From assembly GCA_903893815.1 (NCBI GenBank), contig CAITNS010000047.1, positions 36,823 through 100,822 of the forward strand: a DNA stretch of 64,000 nt. Reading direction: 5' to 3'. Under the pieces are notes generated by a model. That model was not told where the DNA came from, ran no database searches, and saw only the letters and a list, made by a program, of their open reading frames with translations. Origin of the DNA: an uncultured Bacteroidota bacterium. Its GTDB lineage: Bacteria; Bacteroidota; Bacteroidia; B-17B0; Aurantibacillaceae. Below are positions 1 to 7,986 of this stretch, one piece after another. Position 1 is the stretch's first letter; every line of letters starts with the position of its first letter. The position numbers were made by a program, and so were the translations under genes.

Positions 1-1
1 A

Positions 2-55
2 ACCGATTTAGAGAAAATAAAAGCATATATCGATATCGTTAATCAGTACTTGTAA
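2..55 (+). CDS. C-terminal end of an upstream gene (partial)
   Basis: The reading frame is open from the window edge for 17 codons and stops at 53-55, three bases before the MFS start. The visible residues end in a helical tail (AYIDIVNQYL). The product cannot be identified from so little sequence. The spacing implies it is co-transcribed with the MFS gene. Confidence 0.5.
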   Translation, partial: TDLEKIKAYIDIVNQYL

Positions 56-58
56 TTT

Positions 59-1309
59 ATGTTTGCTTTCATCAAAGACTATAAAAAATTAAAACCCGCC
101 ATTATCAATGTAATTATTACCGAGTTTTTTATTCAATTAGTCAACGCAACATTTATGTTAATTCTTCCATTGTATATGGATAGAAAAGGTTTTAGCGAAG
201 AGCAAATCGCTCTATTTATTACCTTTCGTTTTTTAGGCGTTTTTGCCTTGGCTCTTCCTATTGGTAATATCATTAAAGGTCGCGTGATGAAACCTTTCTT
301 TTATTTATCTTCTATTCTAGTTCCTTTATTTGGTTTATGCATTGTATTATGCGTAAATCTTCAATTAACAACTTGGATATACGTTTCGCTTTTGTTATGG
401 GGCGCGTCTTTTACTTTTATGCAAATTCCCATTACACCATACATTTTAAGAAATGAACACAAAGAACATCACACATCTGGAATTGCTTTAAGCTACAGCA
501 CTTGGAGCTTTGCGGGTATTTTTAGCGGAATTATTATTTGGTTATTAGACATGCTTAATCCTACTTTTTTTAATGAAGAATGTATTCTAATTTTATTTTC
601 TATACTAGGATTTGGAGGTGTTTACTTTATGAGTAAAGTAAATTTAAAAGAAGAAATGGACGACGCAAAAACATCTGTAAAAAAAGCTAAAACATATAAA
701 AATGATTGGTTCTTAATTTTTAAAGGATTAATTCCAACCTTAATTATTGCTACAGGAGCGGGGTTAACCATTCCTTTCATTAGTTTATTTTTCGACAAAG
801 TGCATCACATGAGTAAAGGTGACTTTAGTTTTGTAAGTGCTATTGCTGCCGTATTAGTAGTTTGGGGTGCATTAATGGTTCCTCGCATCAAAGAAAACAT
901 TGGATATAAAATTGCAATTCCTACTACACAATCTTTAGCTGTTATTTCATTAGTAGCTTTAGCAACTACACAATTTTACAGTCAGTATAGTATTGCCGTT
1001 TACATTGCTATTGTGTGCTATTTATTACGCCAACCATTAATGAATATGGCTGGACCAATGACATCAGAATTGGTAATGAATTATGTTGGAGAAAAAAACA
1101 GAGAAATTACGAGTGCTTTAACAGCGGCTATTTGGAGCGGCAGTTGGGTTATTAGTGGTTATATGGTAAAGATTATGTTTCACGAAGGTTTTCCTTATGT
1201 GAATATATTTTTAATCACCGCAGCCTTATATGCTTTTGGTGTAGTAATGTATTATTTCTTAATTGTAGATTACGGAAAACGAGAAAAACAAGGTTTGATA
1301 AAACCTTAA
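59..1309 (+). CDS. MFS transporter
   Basis: This is a 416-residue integral membrane protein with about 12 hydrophobic segments split by a charged central loop (near residues 198-220, rich in Lys and Glu). That is the usual length and topology of major facilitator superfamily permeases. The substrate cannot be inferred. It starts three bases after the stop of the upstream partial gene. It converges on the anti-sigma gene, and the two stop codons overlap in a shared TTAA at 1306-1309, so no separate terminator is present. Confidence 0.85.
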   Translation: MFAFIKDYKKLKPAIINVIITEFFIQLVNATFMLILPLYMDRKGFSEEQIALFITFRFLGVFALALPIGNIIKGRVMKPFFYLSSILVPLFGLCIVLCVNLQLTTWIYVSLLLWGASFTFMQIPITPYILRNEHKEHHTSGIALSYSTWSFAGIFSGIIIWLLDMLNPTFFNEECILILFSILGFGGVYFMSKVNLKEEMDDAKTSVKKAKTYKNDWFLIFKGLIPTLIIATGAGLTIPFISLFFDKVHHMSKGDFSFVSAIAAVLVVWGALMVPRIKENIGYKIAIPTTQSLAVISLVALATTQFYSQYSIAVYIAIVCYLLRQPLMNMAGPMTSELVMNYVGEKNREITSALTAAIWSGSWVISGYMVKIMFHEGFPYVNIFLITAALYAFGVVMYYFLIVDYGKREKQGLIKP

Positions 1310-2538
1310 AATGATAAAATAAAATCAACCTTTGAAGAAACTTTTTTACCATCTTCTACTGCCGGATTCCATTTAATCATAGCATTTAGCGCTTCTTTAA
1401 TTTGCTCAATACAATAACAATTTTCGCTACTGATTTGATTAATTGTAACTACATTCAACTCACCTTTAGCACTCACATTACCAGTTATTTTGTACTTCCC
1501 CGTAATTATTACTGAACCTGATTTTTTTGCTAAAAATTCTAATACATAATCTCTAATTGCTAATTCGGTCCCTAAATAATAAGCGTTTGAAGATGGATTT
1601 CCAACAACTGCAGCAGACGAAGGCACAGCTGTTGTTTTTCCTGAGGCAGTTTTAGTAACAGCATTAGAATTATCATACGAAGATGAAACTGGTTTTGCAG
1701 CCTTTTCCTTTTCCACACTTTTTTTGGCTACAGCTAATCTATCTGCATCTGCTTTATAATAAGAATCTTCCTCTTTGGTACCATTGGTATTCTCAGCTAA
1801 TTCTGAAGAAGAAAATGTTACTGCATTTTGTTTAACTTGTAAATCACTATTGGTTTGCTCTTGCTCTAAGCTATTTTTTTCTTTTTTCTTAGCACCTACT
1901 TTGTCCGCTAATTCTTCTGATAATTTTTCTTGATCTCTATCATCTCTTTCACTTCTTGCTTTTGATTCATCTTTAGCAAGAATATCTATGGTATTAACTT
2001 TTGTTTCTCCTCCTGAAGCAGAGCCCGACGCACTTTCACTTGTAATTTTTCTGCTAACTATTGTTTCTTGTAGCTTTAATTGATTTTGAGCAGCATTTTT
2101 ATTTTCATCAGCAACAGTAGCTGCATTTTCATTAATTGTTTCTAGCGGTTTAGATTCTTCTAACAAAGGCGCCGCAACTGTTTCATCTTTATTTAATTCG
2201 TTTAGTGCAATATTGGCTGCTGAATCTTCTTTAGATTGATTTAAAAAGAAAATAGAAACTATGAAAATTAAAACAATTGATGCTGCCGCGCTAAACCAAA
2301 TAACTTTATTTTTAGTTCCGCCCTTACCTGATTCAGAAGCTTTTTTAGAAATAACTAAATTCAATTCATCCGTTAAAGCTTTTGCTTTTTGAACATCGCT
2401 ATGAGCAGAAAAACCTTCTAATGCTTCTTTTTCAAAATCATCCATTTCATCAAAATCATTCAACTTGTTAGATGTGTTATCTAACAACTTAAATAATTCT
2501 TCAGCAGATAATGGTTTATGTTTATCGGGGTTGCTCAC
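1306..2538 (-). CDS. membrane anti-sigma-like protein with TonB-like C-terminal domain
   Basis: The 410-residue protein has an acidic cytoplasmic N-terminal region (residues 1-75, containing LSAEELFKLLD and DDFEKEALEGF), one membrane helix at about 79-99, a long low-complexity Ser/Lys/Glu/Ala periplasmic linker (100-320), and a C-terminal domain (about 325-410). That last domain ends in NAMIKWNPAVEDGKKVSSKV, resembling the end of TonB C-terminal domains (alternating strands, KWxPA, GKxV). It overlaps the 3' end of the ECF sigma gene by 17 bp, so the pair is probably translationally coupled and this is the cognate anti-sigma factor. The TonB-like assignment is by pattern only. An envelope regulator or TonB-family transducer are the alternatives. 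Confidence 0.65.
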   Translation of the reverse strand: MSNPDKHKPLSAEELFKLLDNTSNKLNDFDEMDDFEKEALEGFSAHSDVQKAKALTDELNLVISKKASESGKGGTKNKVIWFSAAASIVLIFIVSIFFLNQSKEDSAANIALNELNKDETVAAPLLEESKPLETINENAATVADENKNAAQNQLKLQETIVSRKITSESASGSASGGETKVNTIDILAKDESKARSERDDRDQEKLSEELADKVGAKKKEKNSLEQEQTNSDLQVKQNAVTFSSSELAENTNGTKEEDSYYKADADRLAVAKKSVEKEKAAKPVSSSYDNSNAVTKTASGKTTAVPSSAAVVGNPSSNAYYLGTELAIRDYVLEFLAKKSGSVIITGKYKITGNVSAKGELNVVTINQISSENCYCIEQIKEALNAMIKWNPAVEDGKKVSSKVDFILSF

Positions 2539-3112
2539 TGTTTTTATCTAATTTAATTTTCAAATTTCGTTTTCCGTTTTGTATAAAGCTTTTTACTTCG
2601 TTCATCGTATAACCTGTTAGGTCAACAATGTCGTTATACGATTTCTCTTTCAAGTAAAATAATTCAATACACTTTCTCTGATCTTCGTTTAATTCTTCAA
2701 TCGCTTTTTCAAGCTGAGTATATTGCACTTCTTTTTCCTCTGCCTTATTTTGATGCATTCCGCTGTCCGTTTCCATAAACGAATCAGCATGTATCTGTAT
2801 ATCAATCTCTTTCTTTAGCTTAGATTGTTTTCCCCTCAATATCATTAAACAATGATTTTTTGAAAAGGTATATAACCAACTCTTAAAATACTCGATATTA
2901 AATTTTAACAAATCTGCTAGTAGTTTTTCGAAGATTTGCATGACTGCATCTTTGGCCTCATCCTCATCTTTTAAATACTTAAAAGACAAACCCAAAACCA
3001 AATGAGAATAACGTTTATATAATATCCCAACAAACACATTGTTTTTTGTATTTTTATACTCTGTAATCAATTCGTTATCAGAGAAATGGTTGTATTTTTC
3101 GTTGTAAATCAC
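2522..3112 (-). CDS. ECF-type RNA polymerase sigma factor
   Basis: The product is a sigma-70 family protein. Region 2 (YKRYSHLVLGLSFKYLKDED, then AKDAVMQIFEKL) and region 4 (LEKAIEELNEDQRKCIELFY, then a helix-turn-helix with YNDIVDLTGYTMNEVKSF) are both clear. I chose the GTG at 3112, giving 196 residues, because upstream residues are basic and hydrophobic and unlike the family. They would also extend the gene across the divergent YfiR promoter to 3298. It is followed, with a 17-bp overlap, by the anti-sigma gene. The regulon is unknown. The start remains uncertain because no ATG is in a suitable position. Confidence 0.85.
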   Translation of the reverse strand: MIYNEKYNHFSDNELITEYKNTKNNVFVGILYKRYSHLVLGLSFKYLKDEDEAKDAVMQIFEKLLADLLKFNIEYFKSWLYTFSKNHCLMILRGKQSKLKKEIDIQIHADSFMETDSGMHQNKAEEKEVQYTQLEKAIEELNEDQRKCIELFYLKEKSYNDIVDLTGYTMNEVKSFIQNGKRNLKIKLDKNSEQPR

Positions 3113-3172
3113 ACGTTTTTTGGTAGCATAAATGTATTGATTTTTGGCGAGGAATAATATGTTAAAATTAAC

Positions 3173-3203
3173 TTTGTTTAATACTTTGTTAATGTTATAT
3201 TTG
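3173..3203 (+). promoter_or_regulatory. Bacteroidota-type promoter for the yfiR-like operon
   Basis: A -33 element TTTG (3173-3176) and a -7 element TATATTTG (3196-3203) are separated by exactly 19 bp, a full match to the Bacteroidota primary sigma consensus. Transcription would begin near 3210, giving a 40-nt leader before the TTG at 3250. The site lies in the region upstream of the divergent sigma gene. Confidence 0.8.
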
Positions 3204-3249
3204 TTGGTTGATGAATATTGGCAAACTATTTGTATAATTGACACATTAA

Positions 3250-3780
3250 TTGAAATTTTTATTAAAATATAGCTTATTACTACTTTTGGCTTTTTCAAGT
3301 CTGAGTTTTCAGCAACAGCAAAGTTTTGATCCAGCAGCTAAAGTTAAAGCTGCATTTCTTTATAATTTTACCAAATATTTTGAGTGGCCAGATAAAATGA
3401 AATCGGGTAATTTTATTATTCAAATTATTGGAACAAATACTAATCTTAATCAGGAACTCAACAAAATGGCTTCTTCCAAGCAAGTTGGGAACCAAAAACT
3501 TGAAATTAAAACGTCAACAAGCATAGATGCATCAACTCAGCCTCATATCATTTTTCTTTTAAGTGAATCTTCTGATATGTTAAAGGAAATTAATTCAAAA
3601 TATAAAGGCAAAGGTTCATTAGTTGTTACTGAAAAAAATGGTTTAGCAAAAGCAGGATCAGCCATTAATTTTGTAGTTATGGATAATAAACAAAAATTTG
3701 AGTATAATAAAAATAATGCCGTTAAAGCTGGTTTAAAAACGGGTGACGGACTAAATAGTTTAGCTATTGTAATTGATTAA
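3250..3780 (+). CDS. YfiR family (DUF4154) periplasmic protein
   Basis: The 176-residue protein has a signal peptide (KYSLLLLLAFSSLSF, residues 6-20) followed by a YfiR/DUF4154 domain. Its hallmarks are KVKAAFLYNFTKYFEWP, FIIQIIG, the central PHIIFLL strand, and the terminal INFVVMDNKQKFEYN region. In Pseudomonas YfiR is a periplasmic repressor of the diguanylate cyclase YfiN. Here the gene heads an operon with a TPR protein and a HAMP/PP2C membrane protein, so it may gate the phosphatase instead. The start is TTG at 3250, downstream of a consensus promoter. No ATG lies nearby in frame. Confidence 0.85.
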   Translation: MKFLLKYSLLLLLAFSSLSFQQQQSFDPAAKVKAAFLYNFTKYFEWPDKMKSGNFIIQIIGTNTNLNQELNKMASSKQVGNQKLEIKTSTSIDASTQPHIIFLLSESSDMLKEINSKYKGKGSLVVTEKNGLAKAGSAINFVVMDNKQKFEYNKNNAVKAGLKTGDGLNSLAIVID

Positions 3781-3802
3781 ATAATTTTTTAAATTTGTAC
3801 AC

Positions 3803-4711
3803 GTGTTATCATTTTCAAAATCATATCATTATCTAAAAAGTTGTATTTGCTTTTTATTAATATTTGTTTGGCATAATCAATATGCACAAACTGATTTGTT
3901 TTTTGATGCACAAAGACTTTGTAATGAAAAGAAATTTGATGAAGCTTTACCTATCATTGAAAAAATAATTATTCATCCTGAAACAAAAAATGATCCTGCA
4001 TCCTGGCACATTCGTTCATTTGCTTATATTCAAACTTTCAAACAATCTTTACTTTCTGCAACTGATAAAATCTATTTATTAGATACCGCCATGTATTCCG
4101 CATTAAGATCAATGAAATTGGATACTGCAAAGGCATACATTGAAAACAACAATTCATTTATTAAAAATGGAGCCAGCTCTTACTATAAATTAAGTATAAT
4201 TCTTTTACAAGATTCATTAAATTCTGTAAAATCGGAGCAATACTACTTAAATTATAAAAAATACACTTCAATTTTTGACCCTTCTTTCGATTTTAAACAA
4301 AAAGACATTAATTATTTTAATACTACTGGTAGTACTTTTGAGGACTTGTATATGAGAAATAACTTTAATCAAAAATATGGAGATATTGCAAAATATGCAT
4401 TATTAAAAGTTCTAGATATAGATAGCCAAAATATTAGTGCTAATATTAATCTGGGTATATTATATTACAATCAAGGGGCAACATTGATGCGTATGATGGA
4501 CTATGATGTTGATTTAGCTCAATTAGATGTTATTCAAGAAAATGCAAAAAAATTATTTAAACAGTCTTTACCATTTATGATTAAGGTATACCAGTTAGAC
4601 CCTAAAGCAGAGAAGGCATTGGAGAGTTTGCAAGGCATTTATTCAGCATTACTGGATGATGAAAAAGCAAATGAGTTCAAACAAAAGAAGGAAGCCTTAA
4701 ACAAAAAATAA
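3803..4711 (+). CDS. exported TPR-like protein
   Basis: The 302-residue protein starts at a GTG and has a signal peptide (CICFLLIFVWHNQYAQ, cleaved around residue 29). Helical repeats follow: AQRLCNEKKFDEALPIIEKI near the N-terminus and ISANINLGILYYNQGATL followed by a KLFKQSLPFM helix near the C-terminus, the pattern of tetratricopeptide repeats. It lies 22 bp after the yfiR-like gene and 11 bp before the PP2C sensor gene. This suggests a periplasmic scaffold between the other two products. No enzyme motif is visible. Confidence 0.75.
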   Translation: MLSFSKSYHYLKSCICFLLIFVWHNQYAQTDLFFDAQRLCNEKKFDEALPIIEKIIIHPETKNDPASWHIRSFAYIQTFKQSLLSATDKIYLLDTAMYSALRSMKLDTAKAYIENNNSFIKNGASSYYKLSIILLQDSLNSVKSEQYYLNYKKYTSIFDPSFDFKQKDINYFNTTGSTFEDLYMRNNFNQKYGDIAKYALLKVLDIDSQNISANINLGILYYNQGATLMRMMDYDVDLAQLDVIQENAKKLFKQSLPFMIKVYQLDPKAEKALESLQGIYSALLDDEKANEFKQKKEALNKK

Positions 4712-4722
4712 GAGGCTGTTAT

Positions 4723-6507
4723 ATGAAATTTAGATTCACCATTGGTAGAAAAATAGGAACAGGTTTTGGAGCTCTGCTTTTTTTAACGCTAATTGCCTTC
4801 ATTTTTACAATTGTAATTGTTACAAAAAGCAAACAATCAACAGAATCTGTGGTTGGACAAGTAACACCTTCAGTATCTGCATTAAAAGAATTCAATTTTA
4901 TTTTACAAAAATCACAAACATTAATTTCTAAATGGAATTACAATCAATCTGGAAATGACGATCCTTCAAAAACAGAGTTAAGAAATTTGATTAACAAAGA
5001 TTATCCCCACATAAAAAAAGAAATAAATTCATTATCAAATAATTGGACAAAAGAAGAAATAGAGAAAGCTAAAACTATCATTCAATTTAGTGATGGTTTA
5101 TTTAGATTATACCAGGAAGAAATTATGACACCTCTTAATTCATGGGAGAGCTATGACGATGCAAACGTTAAATTTTTAGTGACTTCGCCTTTCGAAGATA
5201 GTCAGGAAAAAATAAAAATACTTTATGTTCAATTAAATGATTTGATTACTCAAAAAGAATTGAATGCTGAAACTACTAAAGAACAAATGTTTAGTTCATT
5301 TAATTTTTTAGATAGATTTGTTAAATTATTAGGTATTGGTTTATTTATAGGAGGTATATTAATTGCCGTTTTTACAACAAGCTCAATTACAAGACCGATT
5401 CAACAACTAAAAAAAATGTTGTTGTCAATGGGCCTTGGCATTTTACCAAAAGAGCGCATTAACTATCGCACAGATGAAATTGGTGAAATGGGAATTGCAT
5501 TAAATAGTTTAGTTGAGTCAATGGAAAGTACGACTGAGTTTGCTAAACAAACAGGAAAAGGAAATTTTGACGCTTATTATAAACCTCTAAGTAAAGATGA
5601 TACATTAGGTCATGCTTTATTAAAAATGCGTGACGGCTTATCTGAAAACGAAAGAGTACTAGAGCAAAAAGTAGTAGAAAGAACCGAAGAAGTTGTAAAA
5701 CAAAAAGAAGAGATTGAATTAAAAACAAAAGAACTTGAAATACTTTTTAAACAAGTTACAGATAGTATACACTATGCAAAAAGAATTCAAGAAGCCATCT
5801 TGCCCCCAAACAATTTAGTAAAACAAATTTTACCAGAATCATTTGTATTATATAAACCAAAAGATATTGTAAGTGGAGATTTTTATTGGATTGATAAAAA
5901 GAAGGAGTGGTGTTATTTTGCTGCAGTTGATTGCACTGGGCATGGCGTGCCAGGTGCATTTATGAGTATTGTAGGTTACAACTTGTTAAAAGATATTTTA
6001 AAAAACACAGATAGCATGCAACCATCTATTATCATGGATAAAATGAATGATGGTGTTGCAAATACATTACATACAAATACAACATCTGGTAAACAAACCA
6101 AAGATGGTATGGATATGACATTATGTGCATTAAACTATGACACTTTAGAGTTGCAATTCTCTGGTGCCTTTAATCCATTATATATTATTCGTGGGAATGA
6201 ATTAATACAATATAAAGCAGATAAATTCCCTGTGGGTATGTTTATTGGAGAAAAACAAAATTTCACCAATCATAGTATCCAATTACAAAAAGGGGATAGT
6301 ATTTATATTTTCTCTGACGGATACGCTGATCAGTTTGGTGGGCCGAAAGGTAAAAAATTCATGGCAGGAAACTTCCGTCAGTTATTATCTGATGTAAGTA
6401 AACTACCAATAGAAAAGCAAAAAACAATGCTAAATCAAACCATTGAGGAATGGAGAGGAAATTTAGAGCAAGTAGATGATATTTTAATTATCGGTGTTAA
6501 AGTATAA
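4723..6507 (+). CDS. HAMP-domain membrane sensor with SpoIIE/PP2C phosphatase
   Basis: The 594-residue sensor has a first membrane helix at about 13-33, a helical periplasmic sensor (about 35-195), a second helix (199-222), a HAMP region (about 220-275 with SITRPIQQLK), a coiled coil (305-345), and a PP2C-type SpoIIE domain (about 346-594). Phosphatase motifs include ILPP, VSGDFYWI, the metal-binding DCTGHGVPGAFMS (Asp403), DGMDMTLC and SDGYADQFGG. The domain appears catalytically complete. Bacteroidota use such proteins to act on anti-anti-sigma or other phosphoproteins, but no STAS partner is in the window. It is third in the operon with yfiR-like and TPR genes. Confidence 0.9.
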   Translation: MKFRFTIGRKIGTGFGALLFLTLIAFIFTIVIVTKSKQSTESVVGQVTPSVSALKEFNFILQKSQTLISKWNYNQSGNDDPSKTELRNLINKDYPHIKKEINSLSNNWTKEEIEKAKTIIQFSDGLFRLYQEEIMTPLNSWESYDDANVKFLVTSPFEDSQEKIKILYVQLNDLITQKELNAETTKEQMFSSFNFLDRFVKLLGIGLFIGGILIAVFTTSSITRPIQQLKKMLLSMGLGILPKERINYRTDEIGEMGIALNSLVESMESTTEFAKQTGKGNFDAYYKPLSKDDTLGHALLKMRDGLSENERVLEQKVVERTEEVVKQKEEIELKTKELEILFKQVTDSIHYAKRIQEAILPPNNLVKQILPESFVLYKPKDIVSGDFYWIDKKKEWCYFAAVDCTGHGVPGAFMSIVGYNLLKDILKNTDSMQPSIIMDKMNDGVANTLHTNTTSGKQTKDGMDMTLCALNYDTLELQFSGAFNPLYIIRGNELIQYKADKFPVGMFIGEKQNFTNHSIQLQKGDSIYIFSDGYADQFGGPKGKKFMAGNFRQLLSDVSKLPIEKQKTMLNQTIEEWRGNLEQVDDILIIGVKV

Positions 6508-6539
6508 AAAAGGCTTTAAAATAATTGAAATCCTTTTTT
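6506..6539. terminator. bidirectional terminator
   Basis: AAAAAAGG at 6506-6513 pairs with CCTTTTTT at 6532-6539, with a shorter inner TTT/AAA pairing. It sits between the convergent PP2C gene and the small lipoprotein gene and would leave a U-run on either strand. Confidence 0.55.
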
Positions 6540-6544
6540 GAGTT

Positions 6545-6790
6545 TTATTGAATTTGACAGTTGATACTGTAGTCTCCAAAAAAATCAGTTCCTGAATCTG
6601 TATTTTCATTGCATCTATCTTCAGCTCTTTTTCTTGTATCCTTATAAGTGTATTGAGAATAATCACCTGTTGCACTGCCAGAAACACTAGTGTATGTTTT
6701 AGAACATTTACATACATAGTCCTTTTTGCAAGAAGTCATTGATGTTCCTGCTGCTAATAAAACTACTGCTAATAAAATTGTTTTTTTCAT
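6545..6790 (-). CDS. small lipoprotein
   Basis: The 81-residue protein has a classical lipoprotein signal (MKKTILLAVVLLAAGTSMTSC, lipobox TSC near residue 21) followed by KKDYVCKCSKTY and a Thr/Ser/Tyr-rich, Cys-containing mature region. The mature part has four cysteines beyond the lipidated one (KKDYVCKC, AEDRC, INC), which suggests disulfides. I do not recognise the family. It is monocistronic and convergent with the PP2C gene. Confidence 0.8.
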   Translation of the reverse strand: MKKTILLAVVLLAAGTSMTSCKKDYVCKCSKTYTSVSGSATGDYSQYTYKDTRKRAEDRCNENTDSGTDFFGDYSINCQIQ

Positions 6791-6944
6791 TATGTTTTTT
6801 TAATTGTATAATTTATGTTACAAAGGTGCTAGAATAACAATGAAACATATTACATAAATTCTAATAATACTTACATCATTCACACTTATAAATATGTAAC
6901 AAAATGATTACTGAAAAAGAAAAACTTTTACCTTTGTAAATATC

Positions 6945-7175
6945 ATGACTGATAAAGACAATAAACCAAGTAAAGAAACTCTAGAAGAATGGAGTAAAAA
7001 TCCAGATAATTGGATTTTAGGTGTTTTTTATTTCAACAGAAAAGACAAACGTATTTTTCCACCTAAACGAATCGCTCAGTTTGGATGGACCGTGAACTTC
7101 GCTAATCCTATTTCTGTATTAGCTATTTTGGCAATTATAGTAGCTACTATATTAATTACAAAACAAAGAAAGTAA
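6945..7175 (+). CDS. DUF5808 family small membrane protein
   Basis: The 76-residue protein carries the DUF5808 pattern: NWILGVFYFNRKDKRIFPPK followed by FGWTVNFANP, then one C-terminal membrane helix (ISVLAILAIIVATILI). The function is unknown in the family. A -7-like TACCTTTG at 6929-6936 lies eight bases before the ATG, so the transcript may be nearly leaderless. Confidence 0.8.
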   Translation: MTDKDNKPSKETLEEWSKNPDNWILGVFYFNRKDKRIFPPKRIAQFGWTVNFANPISVLAILAIIVATILITKQRK

Positions 7176-7194
7176 GCTGTTAAATTTAAAATAA

Positions 7195-7323
7195 GAAAAA
7201 TCTGTTATACTTTTTGATTATCAAATTCAAGCTCAGCAAATTTTAGCAGCTCATCCTATTTGCGTTGAGCAATTAATTCTTTTGCATGCTATTAAACAAA
7301 AAAAAATATCTTTAATAAGTTAA
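7195..7323 (+). pseudogene. open coding-like fragment without a start codon
   Basis: A frame open for about 42 codons ends at the TAA 7321-7323, three bases before the next gene. The composition looks protein-like (DYQIQAQQILAAHPICVEQL), but there is no ATG, GTG or TTG near its 5' end. It is probably the 3' remnant of a lost gene. The family is not recognised. Confidence 0.3.
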
Positions 7324-7326
7324 GAG

Positions 7327-7578
7327 ATGAAAAACAAAAGCACATTAGACTTTTTAACTGTGAGCATTGTATTAACACTAATTGGTTTAATAGTCATAAT
7401 AGCAGGAATGTACTATAAAACAACTGGAGAAATAACCTCTGGAGTTACAATGAATAAGCATGGAAGTCCATACGGTACTGGCACTTTAGATGGTAATGGT
7501 ATGATATTTTGCGGCGTATTATTTTTAGGATTTGGTTATGCAATGCGAGATAAAGATGAAGATAAACCAGAAAAATAA
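7327..7578 (+). CDS. small two-helix membrane protein
   Basis: The 83-residue protein has two hydrophobic segments (TVSIVLTLIGLIVIIAGMY and GMIFCGVLFLGFGYAM) around a short Gly/Thr-rich loop, and a charged C-terminus (RDKDEDKPEK). The family is not recognised. It has an ATG start with no clear ribosome binding site. Confidence 0.6.
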   Translation: MKNKSTLDFLTVSIVLTLIGLIVIIAGMYYKTTGEITSGVTMNKHGSPYGTGTLDGNGMIFCGVLFLGFGYAMRDKDEDKPEK

Positions 7579-7986
7579 ATCAACAACCAAAAACATTAGT
7601 TTTATTTCATTTTACTATTTGTTATTACATATAATCCTTCTCTGGAACAAACCATTAAATTAGACACAATGCTATTAAAAGGTGATTTATTTCGAAAAAG
7701 ATTTATAATTGCAAAATACACAAATCATCGTTGGAAAAGACACTATTTATAAGACTCAACAAGTATTGGTAAATGACAGTTTGGTATTAAACTACATGCA
7801 ATTACAAAAAAGTGCATTTGCTATTCCTTTAACTAAACTGAATTTAAAAGAAAGTACTCCTATTACTATTAAAATTATACAATCGTTTTAAATACTGAGC
7901 ATAATCATATCAATAACTAACCATTCTCATTTTTGGGCAACACTAGATTGTTGAACTTCGTTATATAAACCAAAGAAACAATCCAC
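7579..7986 (+). other. 408-bp gap with coding debris
   Basis: Two adjacent frames look like pieces of one broken gene. One (about 7620-7751) contains NPSLEQTIKLDTMLLKGDLF. The next, in another frame from a TTG at 7709 to 7891, contains DTIYKTQQVLVNDSLVL and ends at a TAA. Neither has a convincing start. A frameshifted remnant is the simplest reading, but a 60-residue TTG-started gene at 7709-7891 cannot be excluded. The rest of the gap shows nothing recognisable. Confidence 0.3.

Noticed and set aside
6841..6944. Possible riboswitch or small RNA between the lipoprotein gene and DUF5808 gene
   Set aside because: No conserved structure is visible, and the AT-rich sequence is explained by divergent promoters.
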